A DNA stretch of 64,000 bases, taken from positions 1,944,223-2,008,222 of the forward strand of contig NZ_JAGYPJ010000001.1 of the NCBI RefSeq assembly GCF_018343695.1, given 5' to 3'. Positions 48,475 to 56,711 of this stretch are shown here, in pieces. Every line of letters starts with the position of its first letter. The stretch's first letter is position 1. A program made the position numbers and the translations under genes. Below the pieces are notes generated by a model. The model was not told where the DNA came from, searched no databases, and saw nothing but the letters and a program-made list of their open reading frames with translations. This DNA comes from Lederbergia citrisecunda (GTDB lineage Bacteria; Bacillota; Bacilli; Bacillales; Bacillaceae_C).

Positions 48475-48988
48475 TTACAATCCCTCCATCAAAAACATTC
48501 ACCATCATTTGTTTTAAACTACTTAAAGCACGATGACATGTTATACTTACTTTTGATTTTGACCAGCCAAGAATTTCAGATGTTTCTTGCACCGAGTATT
48601 CTAAAATTAATCGGCAAATTAACACATTTCGATAAGATTCCTTCATCGAATTTACACAACTATAAATTTCATTAAGTGTTTCATCGCCAATTACAAGGTC
48701 TTCAGTAGATTGATTGGATATGGCATTGTTTCTTAGCAGGTCTACTGGAAGTAATTTTTGTCGTTTTTCTTTTCGGTACTGGTCGATTACAAGCCTTCTA
48801 GCAATTGAGAGTAGCCATGTTTTAGGGTTAGCACGTCCTTCGAACTTATCCGCTGATTTTATTGCTTTAAGAAAAACTTCATGTACAATATCCTCAACAT
48901 CATGCGATCGAGTATAGTAAACGAGAAAGTTATATACATCATCCCCATATTCTAAAAACCACTCCTCCACCTTCACATGATTCCCCAT
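48467..48988 (-). CDS. ECF-family RNA polymerase sigma factor
   Basis: 173 residues. Sigma region 2 (DVYNFLVYYTRSHDVEDIVHEVFLKAIKSADKF and NPKTWLLSIARRLVIDQYRKEKR) and region 4 (SMKESYRNVLICRLILEYSVQETSEILGWSKSKVSITCHRALSSLK). Similar to SigX/SigV-type factors, which respond to envelope stress; its regulon here is unknown. ATG 48988 has AAAGGGG six nt upstream; the frame extends to 49012. Inserted between argG and moaB compared with B. subtilis. Confidence 0.9.
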   Translation of the reverse strand: MGNHVKVEEWFLEYGDDVYNFLVYYTRSHDVEDIVHEVFLKAIKSADKFEGRANPKTWLLSIARRLVIDQYRKEKRQKLLPVDLLRNNAISNQSTEDLVIGDETLNEIYSCVNSMKESYRNVLICRLILEYSVQETSEILGWSKSKVSITCHRALSSLKQMMVNVFDGGIVNE

Positions 48989-49055
48989 CTCCATCCCCTT
49001 TTCAGAAAACATTATTTAATAGATTAGACGTTTAAAAGTTCCAAATATTTCACAC

Positions 49056-49112
49056 AAAAAAAAGAAGGTAACCAAAAAGCCGTTAAATGGCGTTTCATAG
49101 TTAGCCTTCTCT
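49056..49112 (-). terminator. Terminator of the ytxK-ackA-moaB operon
   Basis: GAAGGCTAAC...GGTTACCTTC stem with an inner GCCATTTAACGGC hairpin, then eight T on the minus strand. Confidence 0.85.
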
Positions 49113-49117
49113 TTGTT

Positions 49118-49624
49118 TCATTTAATTAATTCCCTGACAACATGTCCCAATTCTTTCAAAATCAATTTCTCCATTGCAAGCTTTACTGCTCCAGATGAAC
49201 CTGGCATTACAAAAATCGCTTTATCGCGATATGTTCCAGCACACGCTCTAGACATCATCGCAGCCGATCCAATGTCCTCCAGATAACTTAGCATTCGGAA
49301 GATTTCTCCAAACCCTTTGATCTCTTTTTCAAATAAGTCGGAAACCGTTTCGATTGTAACATCGCGTTTTGCAATCCCTGTACCACCTGTTATTAAAATT
49401 ACGTTAACATCATCTTTTCCAGCTGCCTCTTCAGTCATTGCTTTGATAGATGTTTTATCATCTTTTACAATTTTATAAAAGGAAACATGATGTCCGTTTT
49501 CCTCTAAAAGTTGTGTAATGAGGTTGCCGCTTTTATCATTATTAACCGTTCTTGTATCGCTAACAGTAATAACGGCACAGTTCACCCGATGAGGTGATTC
49601 TTTTTTATGCTCTACAACACTCAT
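49118..49624 (-). CDS. moaB: Molybdenum cofactor biosynthesis protein MoaB
   Basis: 168 residues, MogA/MoaB fold, adenylates molybdopterin in molybdenum cofactor synthesis. Motifs VITVSDTRTVNNDKSG, TGGTGIAKRDVTIE and FVMPGSSGAVKLAME. Start overlaps the EcsC-family gene stop (ATGA). No other Mo-cofactor genes are in the window. Confidence 0.94.
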   Translation of the reverse strand: MSVVEHKKESPHRVNCAVITVSDTRTVNNDKSGNLITQLLEENGHHVSFYKIVKDDKTSIKAMTEEAAGKDDVNVILITGGTGIAKRDVTIETVSDLFEKEIKGFGEIFRMLSYLEDIGSAAMMSRACAGTYRDKAIFVMPGSSGAVKLAMEKLILKELGHVVRELIK

Positions 49625-50466
49625 TTTAGTTCTCCATTTTTTTCGAGCAAGTATTTATATTGATAATATTTAATTGCGAAATGAGTCACCTTTCTTGTAC
49701 TCCGATAATTCATTCCTGCCCCAATTGCCACTGAAATAAGAGGAATGCCCGAAATTGATTTTCTGGAAAATAAAATAATTAGGCTGATTTTAAGGAGCTC
49801 TTTTAATGGTTCATCAACCCAAGTATGGTCAGTTATCCGTTCATGAATATCAAAATAAAATTGTTCGTCTTCTTTTTGCAAATCTTCCATTAAATCTTCC
49901 CAGCCAAACATTTTCATCCGCTCCGGCATTGTTGCTACATTAAATACTTTTAATGTTTCGAGCAAGCCTGCTGGAGATTGAACATCATAACCAAAGGACA
50001 TGGCTGTAAGTTGAACTGCGCGTAAATTAATGACTAACATTGCGATAAAATCACTTGTAATAAATAAAGGTTGTGCCGATCCAGCCATACTTCCCTGAAC
50101 TAAAGAATAAATCCTATGTCTGGAGGCTTGTTGTTCGGCTAAGAAAGTCAATTGAGCTACAGGCATCTTTTTTCTCATATCTGAAAAGGATTCTACTTCT
50201 TCATTTAATGATTTTGCAGCGTTTAATATCCTTTCACTAGCTTCTTTTTGAAGCTTCGTTCCCCGCAAAAGTGAATTAAGTTGAAAAAGCCAATCATCCA
50301 ACTTCTCAAAAAATTGAATTTGCAACGAATGAGGGAGAAGTGAAAATGCTTGATCTACCCATTTATCATAAGAGTTTTCTAAATCAGTTGCTTCGTACTC
50401 AAAAAAGGATTGTCGCCACTTGTGGAGTTCCTCCAAAAGTACTTCTTCTCTTTGCGTTAAGGTCAT
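49621..50466 (-). CDS. EcsC family protein
   Basis: 281 residues, related to EcsC, the third protein of the B. subtilis ecs ABC-transporter operon. Helical, with a weakly hydrophobic GSMAGSAQPLFITSDFIAMLVINLRAVQLTAMSFGYDV segment and a C-terminal GIPLISVAIGAGMNY motif seen in the family. Role unknown; no partner ABC genes here. ATG 50466 follows GGGAG; a GTG at 50475 overlaps that site. Sits between ackA and moaB. Confidence 0.85.
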   Translation of the reverse strand: MTLTQREEVLLEELHKWRQSFFEYEATDLENSYDKWVDQAFSLLPHSLQIQFFEKLDDWLFQLNSLLRGTKLQKEASERILNAAKSLNEEVESFSDMRKKMPVAQLTFLAEQQASRHRIYSLVQGSMAGSAQPLFITSDFIAMLVINLRAVQLTAMSFGYDVQSPAGLLETLKVFNVATMPERMKMFGWEDLMEDLQKEDEQFYFDIHERITDHTWVDEPLKELLKISLIILFSRKSISGIPLISVAIGAGMNYRSTRKVTHFAIKYYQYKYLLEKNGELK

Positions 50467-50505
50467 TGATTCCACTCCCTTTATTCATTAAGTTTAATAA
50501 TCATC

Positions 50506-51699
50506 CTATTCATTTTTAGAAAGTTTAACAACATCTCTGGCAATCATAATTTCCTCATTAGTCGGAATCACAATTACTTTTACAGGTGAATGTGGATAAT
50601 TGAGAAAAATTTCTTGACCACGAATTTTATTTAAATCCTCATCCCAGTATACACCCATAAATTTAAGTCCATTCAATACTTTCGCACGAATCGTACTGCT
50701 ATTCTCACCAATTCCCGCTGTAAAGATAATGGCGTCTACACCTGACATTCTTGCTGCATATGAGCCTAAGTATTTATGAATTCGATCTGCAAAAATATCA
50801 AGAGCCAATTCAGCTCGATGATTCCCTGTGTTTGCCTCAAGTTCAATATCACGCAAATCACTTGAAAAACCGGATACGCCTAGCATACCTGATCTTTTAT
50901 TTAACACTTCTATTACTTCTTCAGCTGTTTTTCCAGTTTTTTCCATTAAAAAAGGAATAAGTGCGGGATCAATATTACCCGATCTAGTTCCCATCGTCAC
51001 TCCTGCAAGAGGAGTAAAGCCCATAGAAGTATCAATTGACTTGCCACCTTTAATAGCTGCTATGCTTGCACCATTCCCTAAATGACAAGAAATTAGTCTT
51101 AACTGTGATAAAGGTCGATCCAGTAATTGTGCCGCTCTTTGGGATACATACTTATGGGAAGTTCCATGGAATCCATATTTCCTTATCCCGTAATTTGTAT
51201 AATAATCATATGGAAGACTATATAAATATGAACTTTCAGGCATAGTTTGATGGAACGCTGTATCAAAAACAGCCACCGACGTTACTCCTGGCAATGCTTT
51301 CTGAAATTCTCTTATTCCCGTTACATTGGCAGGGTTATGAAGGGGGGCCAATTCTGAAAGTTCTTCAATTTTTTCTAAAACTTCAGGAGTAATCAGGACT
51401 GAATCATTAAATACTTCTCCTCCGTGAACTACTCGGTGACCTACACCTTCAATTTCTCCAAGGGATGATATTACACCGTTTTTAATAATTCGATCAAGCA
51501 ATAAAGCTACGGCACTTTCATGGTTTGGAATGTCGATTGTTTCCTTCAATTCCTTTCCCTCAACGCTCATTGTGAAAACAGAATCTTTCAATCCGATTCG
51601 TTCAATCATTCCTTTAGAGATGACCTTTTCTTCAGGCATATTGAAAAGTTGAAATTTTAATGATGAACTTCCTGCATTTACAGCAAATATTTTCGCCAT
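50506..51699 (-). CDS. ackA: Acetate kinase
   Basis: Makes ATP and acetate from acetyl phosphate in overflow metabolism. 397 residues starting [19 protein letters not shown]; motifs [31 protein letters not shown] and [12 protein letters not shown] 51699 has AAAGGTGAT upstream; the extended frame (51741) is unsupported. Follows ytxK. No cre was visible upstream. Confidence 0.96.
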   Translation of the reverse strand: MAKIFAVNAGSSSLKFQLFNMPEEKVISKGMIERIGLKDSVFTMSVEGKELKETIDIPNHESAVALLLDRIIKNGVISSLGEIEGVGHRVVHGGEVFNDSVLITPEVLEKIEELSELAPLHNPANVTGIREFQKALPGVTSVAVFDTAFHQTMPESSYLYSLPYDYYTNYGIRKYGFHGTSHKYVSQRAAQLLDRPLSQLRLISCHLGNGASIAAIKGGKSIDTSMGFTPLAGVTMGTRSGNIDPALIPFLMEKTGKTAEEVIEVLNKRSGMLGVSGFSSDLRDIELEANTGNHRAELALDIFADRIHKYLGSYAARMSGVDAIIFTAGIGENSSTIRAKVLNGLKFMGVYWDEDLNKIRGQEIFLNYPHSPVKVIVIPTNEEIMIARDVVKLSKNE

Positions 51700-51744
51700 A
51701 AGAATCACCTTTCTCTGTAGTATAATTATTATCGCTAGCAATCC

Positions 51745-52734
51745 TTATTTATTTTCTTTGAACCATTTTTCCATCCCCAGCATCATTTTATCAAGCGCTT
51801 CTTTATTCGAGAGCTTAGGCAATGTTGCAAGCAAAACTTCCTTAGGGGCTTCAATCCCAGGTTTTTTCTTTTGAAGAATAAGAATGCTTTTTCCAGCATT
51901 ATTATCTTTAAACAACGAAAGCGGAAGTTGTAACACACCTTGTATATAAACGGTACGTTTTAAATAGGTGTGGAGCTTAGAAGCTTCTTCCGATTCAAAT
52001 AATCCGTTCGGAATTAGGAAAAATAAATAGCCGCCGGGCTTTGTATGTTTAATGCTTTGTTCTATAAATAAATGATGAGCATAAGCATGACCTTTTGAAG
52101 CGTTAAGTTCAAATTGACTTGCTTGAATATCATTTGGATAATAACCGATCGGTAAATCACAAACAACTAAATCAACTGGGTCTATGAATAACGGTTCCAA
52201 TGCATCTTGTTGAAAAAACTCAGTTTGTTGCTTTTGAAGATTCGCCCCTACATAAGCCAGGTTAATTAAAAGTTCATCTACCTCTACTCCAAAAGCCCGA
52301 GTTTGACTGGCATTTCCTTGACGATTGATAATCGTGGAAAGCAAATTACCTGTCCCTACAGCGGGATCCAATATGGATAAATCTGTCTTTGCGCCTAGGA
52401 ATTTATCTGTAAAGTAGCTTATAATAAAACCGATTGTATCGGGAGTCATTTGGTGGTTGGGTTGTATATGTCCCTTCATCCCTTTTAAAATAGATAATTG
52501 AAACGCCTTTCTGATATCTTCAGCAGCATATGATGCAATAATAATATCTGCATATTTTCGTTTCAGTCTTTTTCTTGTAACCTCGCTCAATGATTCCTGC
52601 AAAATATCATCATGAAAAAGGTTTTCGCCTGATTCGGCAAGCGCCTCTAAATATGTACAATCTAGTTCTTCTTGTAAAATTTCTGCTGTTTCATCAAACA
52701 ACATAAACAGCTTTTCTACTGGAGTCACTTTCAA
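51745..52734 (-). CDS. ytxK: Class I SAM-dependent methyltransferase YtxK
   Basis: 329 residues with an N-terminal helical region and a Rossmann methyltransferase domain like N6-adenine methylases: SILDPAVGTGNLLSTI (motif I) and VVCDLPIGYYP in the place of the NPPY motif (motif IV). A DLPIGYYP motif instead of NPPY is typical for YtxK and leaves its activity uncertain. Start is uncertain: TTG 52734 fits the GGGGGAAGG site; GTG 52728 is possible. Conserved beside ackA and tpx. Confidence 0.88.
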   Translation of the reverse strand: MKVTPVEKLFMLFDETAEILQEELDCTYLEALAESGENLFHDDILQESLSEVTRKRLKRKYADIIIASYAAEDIRKAFQLSILKGMKGHIQPNHQMTPDTIGFIISYFTDKFLGAKTDLSILDPAVGTGNLLSTIINRQGNASQTRAFGVEVDELLINLAYVGANLQKQQTEFFQQDALEPLFIDPVDLVVCDLPIGYYPNDIQASQFELNASKGHAYAHHLFIEQSIKHTKPGGYLFFLIPNGLFESEEASKLHTYLKRTVYIQGVLQLPLSLFKDNNAGKSILILQKKKPGIEAPKEVLLATLPKLSNKEALDKMMLGMEKWFKENK

Positions 52735-52914
52735 ATTCCTTCCCCCCGTCAACCTTATATACTTATAGTTTAGCTTTCGTTACCTCAGCAAACAAGAAAT
52801 AAGTATAAATCTCTAAAATTAGACTTCATTTGTGTATAAAAAAATAAAAAGCAAGGAAGGCTTGCTAGCTTTTTCCAAATATTGTGGGAAAATTTATGTA
52901 AGGGAGGGGATGGT

Positions 52915-54036
52915 ATGAATATTGGTGAAAAACTTAGGCTTCGGAGAAAAAAAGCAGGATTTACTCAAGAACAAGTAGCAGAAAAGTTAAATATTACTAG
53001 ACAAACTCTTTCCAATTGGGAAGTCGGTAAAAATTACCCAGATATAGATTCCATTATTGCGTTAAGCCATATATATCAACTCTCCTTAGATGAATTGTTG
53101 CTAGGAAAAATTTATTTTAAAGGAGCGCTACCCATGGCTAAAAAATTAACGGATGTGGAGATTCAACAACTGATAAAAACCCATTATCCTTTCGCAGAAA
53201 ATGTTAAGGAGCTTAATGGTGGGCTAGTTTCTCAAACATACTCATTTAATTCAGGTGAGTATCGATATGTTTTTCAAGTAGGTAATCGTCCCGAAGTATA
53301 TGAAAAAGAGAGATGGGTTTACAACCATTTTAATCACCTACTTCCTTTACGAAAGGTATTGGAAGTGGTGGCGGAAGATAGTTTTACTTATTCTATTTCG
53401 AATTATATAGAAGGAAGAAAATTGTTCGATTTAAATAGCCAGGAGTTACTTGATATCTGTCCTGACGTAATGAAAACTCTCGAAGTATTAGAATCAATAG
53501 AAATACCTGAACAAAATGGATATGGTAGATATGACAATACAGGACAGGGAGCTTATCCAACATGGGAGGATTTTATTAAGGCAGTCTATAACGAGAAGAT
53601 TTATAATTGGTCGGACCTTGAACAAAATGGTTTGGATTCAAGTGTAGTAAAAAATGCTTTACAAGAGTTAAAATCTCATATAAACAGTGTTTCTTTAAGC
53701 AAAATAAATATAATACACGGAGATTTAGGATCATTTAATTTATTGGCTAAGGGTGGACGAATTACAGGTATCATCGATTGGAGCCTTTCCTTAAATGGAG
53801 ATCATTTATATGACAAAGCAAATATCCTGTTTTGGAATGAAGATAAGCTTCAACCACTTATACAGCGGATCACTAATAAATATATTGATTCTCCTGAATC
53901 AAAGGAAAAAATATATTGTTACATGCTTCGCATTGGCCTAGAAGAAATCTATAACACCGTTATACTTAACGAAGCAGGATATGATATTGAATGGGTAGCA
54001 AATCGATTACAAAAAATTATGAACAGCTTTTTATAA
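52915..54036 (+). CDS. XRE-family HTH fused to an aminoglycoside phosphotransferase domain
   Basis: 373 residues in two domains. The N-terminal XRE helix-turn-helix (about 1-60) has EKLRLRRKKAGFTQEQVAEKLNITRQTLSNWEVGKNYPD. After a short linker an APH-fold kinase domain (about 75-373) carries INIIHGDLGSFNLLA and IDWSLSLNGD (catalytic Asp, metal ligand). The start is ATG 52915, after GGGAGGGG. A second, in-frame ATG at 53134 follows AAAGGAG (53119-53125) at good spacing, so a free kinase may also be made. Not a standard resistance gene; substrate and DNA target unknown. Flanked by ytxK and tpx. Confidence 0.88.
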   Translation: MNIGEKLRLRRKKAGFTQEQVAEKLNITRQTLSNWEVGKNYPDIDSIIALSHIYQLSLDELLLGKIYFKGALPMAKKLTDVEIQQLIKTHYPFAENVKELNGGLVSQTYSFNSGEYRYVFQVGNRPEVYEKERWVYNHFNHLLPLRKVLEVVAEDSFTYSISNYIEGRKLFDLNSQELLDICPDVMKTLEVLESIEIPEQNGYGRYDNTGQGAYPTWEDFIKAVYNEKIYNWSDLEQNGLDSSVVKNALQELKSHINSVSLSKINIIHGDLGSFNLLAKGGRITGIIDWSLSLNGDHLYDKANILFWNEDKLQPLIQRITNKYIDSPESKEKIYCYMLRIGLEEIYNTVILNEAGYDIEWVANRLQKIMNSFL

Positions 54037-54094
54037 ATTTTGCTATATGTTTGTACATTAGTTTGAAAAATAATAAATCATAGGCTAAAAAAGT

Positions 54095-54129
54095 AAAGAG
54101 ATCGGATAAATTTCCAATCTCTTTTTTTG
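54095..54129 (+). terminator. Terminator after the HTH-phosphotransferase gene
   Basis: AGAGATCGGATAAATTTCCAATCTCT stem-loop with TTTTTTT on the plus strand; on the minus strand it may also serve tpx. Confidence 0.8.
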
Positions 54130-54160
54130 GTGCTTTTTGTTTAGTACTTTTTAGCTTTTC

Positions 54161-54661
54161 TTATTTTGCTTGTTTCGCTGCTGCCAAAGCTGCATCGTAG
54201 TCAGGGTGGTTCGTCCCTTCACTCACATATTCTACATACACAACATTGTCTTCGCTATCAATCACAAATACACTTCGAGCTAAAAGCCGTAGTTCTTTCA
54301 TTACAACACCATACGCTTCACCAAAGGAAAGATCACGATAATCAGAGAAGATTTTCGCATCATTTAGGCTATTTTCATTTGCCCAACGCGCTTGTGCAAA
54401 TGGTAGATCAGCGGAAATGGTTAGTACTTGAACATTACCTAAATTGGCTATTTCATCATTAAATCGTTTTGTTTGAAGTGCACAAACTCCAGTATCAACT
54501 GAAGGGACAACACTAATGAGTCGAACAGAACCTTTGTAATCACTTAGTTTAACTTCAGATAAATCATTTGCCAACACACTGAAATCAGGTGCTTTATCGC
54601 CAGCTTTTACCTCGTTCCCAACAAGTGTTATTGGATTACCTTTAAACGTAACTGCTACCAT
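54161..54661 (-). CDS. tpx: Thiol peroxidase (Tpx), single-cysteine form
   Basis: Peroxiredoxin that reduces alkyl and hydrogen peroxides. 166 residues with the peroxidatic cysteine in [16 protein letters not shown] (near residue 60) and LPFAQARW. In B. subtilis and S. aureus Tpx this is followed by the resolving cysteine (ARWC or KRWC); here it reads ARWANENS, and the protein has only one Cys in all. It must therefore work as a 1-Cys enzyme with an external reductant, or form intermolecular disulfides. Start ATG after AGGAGG-like sequence. Confidence 0.93.
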   Translation of the reverse strand: MVAVTFKGNPITLVGNEVKAGDKAPDFSVLANDLSEVKLSDYKGSVRLISVVPSVDTGVCALQTKRFNDEIANLGNVQVLTISADLPFAQARWANENSLNDAKIFSDYRDLSFGEAYGVVMKELRLLARSVFVIDSEDNVVYVEYVSEGTNHPDYDAALAAAKQAK

Positions 54662-54751
54662 ACATCATTCCTCCTTAAAAAGATATGTACACTTATATCA
54701 TTGCCTATAATTTCCACTACTGCAAGAAAAAAGCCTAACGATATGAAAAAA

Positions 54752-54782
54752 ATAACTCGCTATTTTTTTAGCGAGTTTTGGA
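54752..54782. terminator. Stem-loop upstream of tpx, possible bidirectional terminator
   Basis: AACTCGCTA/TAGCGAGTT with a T-rich loop and T-tract on the plus strand; A-tract at the 5' side. It may end ytfJ transcripts from the minus strand. Confidence 0.65.
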
Positions 54783-54827
54783 ATCACTTAAGAAATCATA
54801 AATCACTTTCTAGGAAACTGTTTCCTT

Positions 54828-55028
54828 CTTGCTCCAGAGCCCAGCGACTAGCAAACTTCCGGTTTCTGTTTGCGTAAGTCAGCATTGGCTCACCTTATAG
54901 GCTGACAATGTTTCTTTTATCTCCACAGAGGACAAAAAAGAAACGTCGACGTCGCCACGTCCTGTGGCGACGTCGACGGACCCACATCGTGTGGGTCTGT
55001 ACATCGCTGAACGGGAGCCTTGCACTTT
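54828..55028. repeat. Repeat family R1, copy F, with two perfect palindromes
   Basis: CTCCAGAGCCCAGCGACTAG starts the copy; TGCGTAAGTCAGCATTGGCT and TTTCTTTTATCTC follow. A 15-bp perfect inverted repeat with five-base loop lies at 54944-54978 (arm CGTCGACGTCGCCAC) and an 8-bp perfect one at 54979-54997 (arm GACCCACA). It ends in GGAGCCTTGCACTTTTC before ytfJ. Confidence 0.65.
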
Positions 55029-55033
55029 TCTTA

Positions 55034-55525
55034 TTACAAATCAAAATCTAAGCTTTCCTTCTTTTCCGATTGTCCTTGCTGCTGTTGCTGTTTTTTATTA
55101 GAATAATTACTCGTCATTTTCTGTATTTTCTCGAAAGCGGCCGGAGCCAAGTCAATCATTTTTTCAAACAGATGAGTGTTTTGTTCCAAATGAAGCATGT
55201 TGACACCGTGTTTATTGACGACTAAAAATGCAATTGGCGTAATAGAAACGCCTCCACCACTTCCTCCTCCGAACGGTAAATATGAGCTTTGTCCGTTCTC
55301 GTCTTCCGAACTGTCATTTGAAGAACTGCTACCGTCTGATGAGCCTCCACTTGTTTTAAACTCACTGCCGCCCATTGCAAAACCAAACCCTACTTTAGAT
55401 ACGGTTAAAATGACTCCTCCATCAGGTGTTTCTACTGGATCACCAATAATTGTATTGACATCGATCATTTCTTTTAGGTTTTCCATAGCTGTTGTCATGA
55501 CGCCTTGAATTGGATGCTCATCCAT
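55034..55525 (-). CDS. ytfJ: Spore protein YtfJ (GerW family)
   Basis: 163 residues; GerW/YtfJ family of sporulation proteins, linked to spore germination responses. Motifs EHPIQGVMTTAMENLKEMIDVNTIIGDPVETPDGGVILTVSKVGFGFAMGGSEF, a Gly/Ser-rich linker, then GGGSGGGVSITPIAFLVVNKHGV. Gln-rich tail. Start overlaps ytfI stop by 8 nt. Confidence 0.94.
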   Translation of the reverse strand: MDEHPIQGVMTTAMENLKEMIDVNTIIGDPVETPDGGVILTVSKVGFGFAMGGSEFKTSGGSSDGSSSSNDSSEDENGQSSYLPFGGGSGGGVSITPIAFLVVNKHGVNMLHLEQNTHLFEKMIDLAPAAFEKIQKMTSNYSNKKQQQQQGQSEKKESLDFDL

Positions 55526-56153
55526 TAATGGTCCTCCTGTCTATCTTTTGATTTTGTCCCTCGAACTGAGAGGATCTTTGGTACTTTTTCCATTCTTTAT
55601 ACAATTTATATCCAGCTACCATAGCTTTTCCTGTTTTCATTTCAACCATACATCTTATGTTAGTCTCAGCGGAAAACCCTTGAAAAATAGGCTGCACGGA
55701 TATTTGCGGTCGATTTTTAAAGAAAAGAAAACATCTCATAAAAGATATTAACGCTCCTTTTATCGCCCAAACCACCCCTGCTGCTATACTAGAAGATGCC
55801 GCATCACCAGTTCCAATCTTCGAGTGCCATTCTAGTTTTACAATTCTTACTTTCCGCAAAATCATTTTCAAAAATTGTAATGCAGGTTTCAGATCTTCTA
55901 GAAAATGATTAGTCGATTCCCACGAAAAGCCCTGAAACTGTTCCTTTAAATCTTCAGAAGCTTCACTCGAAAAAATATCCTCTAATGATAATTTCTTTCT
56001 TATGCGAACTAATCCAAACAAAGTAGTTACAAGGATTGTTATGTAACTTTCAGATCGGCTTAGTAAAAAAAACAATTCTATTTTTATTTTCATGAATAAA
56101 GTCAATAGAAATAACAATAGTAACAAAAGACCACCTATAACAGGAAGATTCAT
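55518..56153 (-). CDS. ytfI: DUF2953 membrane protein YtfI
   Basis: 211 residues. N-terminal membrane segment (about 3-22) followed by a soluble DUF2953 region; LEWHSKIGTGDAASSSIAAGVVWAIKGALISFM is the conserved part with a second hydrophobic stretch. Function unknown; always beside ytfJ in spore-formers, and often predicted to act in sporulation. ATG 56153 is preceded by GGAGGGATA; the 13 extra codons upstream are not supported. Confidence 0.88.
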   Translation of the reverse strand: MNLPVIGGLLLLLLFLLTLFMKIKIELFFLLSRSESYITILVTTLFGLVRIRKKLSLEDIFSSEASEDLKEQFQGFSWESTNHFLEDLKPALQFLKMILRKVRIVKLEWHSKIGTGDAASSSIAAGVVWAIKGALISFMRCFLFFKNRPQISVQPIFQGFSAETNIRCMVEMKTGKAMVAGYKLYKEWKKYQRSSQFEGQNQKIDRRTING

Positions 56154-56194
56154 ATTATCCCTCCGGCCTTCATTATTTCCATCAAAAAACAAAA

Positions 56195-56222
56195 TAAACC
56201 CGCTTACGAATAAGCGGGTTCT
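56195..56222 (-). terminator. Terminator after yteJ
   Basis: AACCCGCTTA/TAAGCGGGTT 10-bp stem with a four-base loop, then TTTATTTTG on the minus strand. The 5' arm is the last coding part of yteJ. Confidence 0.8.
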
Positions 56223-56692
56223 ACCATTTTCGTTCGTTCATGAATAACGGTCGTATCAGCAAAAATATCGTGTAAACCTTGTTTTTTCGGAGTGAAGGCT
56301 ACTACTGCATATAAAAATTGAAAAGTAGCCGAGATATAACGGCCAATCCCTTCCCTAAAAATAACAGTACTCCAAGTTATTCTATCGCCCTTTAATGGAA
56401 TTACTTTCAAACCAAAAACCATTTTTCCGAGAGTTTGCCCAAATAATTTTGTCATTAAAATAAAGTACAAATAAAAGATAAGCCCTGCTGTTATTCCATA
56501 AGGGGTGAAAATGCCCGAATCCGACAGGGAAATTCCAATAGCTCGAAAAAGAGGTTTTACTAGAATTCCGTTTATACTGAATATAATAATGCCGTCGAGC
56601 AAATATGCCCAAAACCGCATCCAAAACCCTGCATAATGATATGACACTATTGGGGTTTGAACTTTTTCAACAAGTTGACTTTGATTTTCCAT
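56204..56692 (-). CDS. yteJ: RDD family membrane protein YteJ (SppI)
   Basis: 162 residues with the RDD signature (AGFWMRFWAYLLDGIIIFSINGILV) and four hydrophobic segments in about 25-140. LFGQTLGKMVFGLKVIPLKGDRITW is the conserved middle. In B. subtilis YteJ was reported to inhibit SppA; the adjacent sppA gene agrees. ATG after GGGGGAG-like sequence. Confidence 0.9.
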   Translation of the reverse strand: MENQSQLVEKVQTPIVSYHYAGFWMRFWAYLLDGIIIFSINGILVKPLFRAIGISLSDSGIFTPYGITAGLIFYLYFILMTKLFGQTLGKMVFGLKVIPLKGDRITWSTVIFREGIGRYISATFQFLYAVVAFTPKKQGLHDIFADTTVIHERTKMVEPAYS

Positions 56693-56711
56693 TCTTGTTT
56701 TCTCCCCCTCA

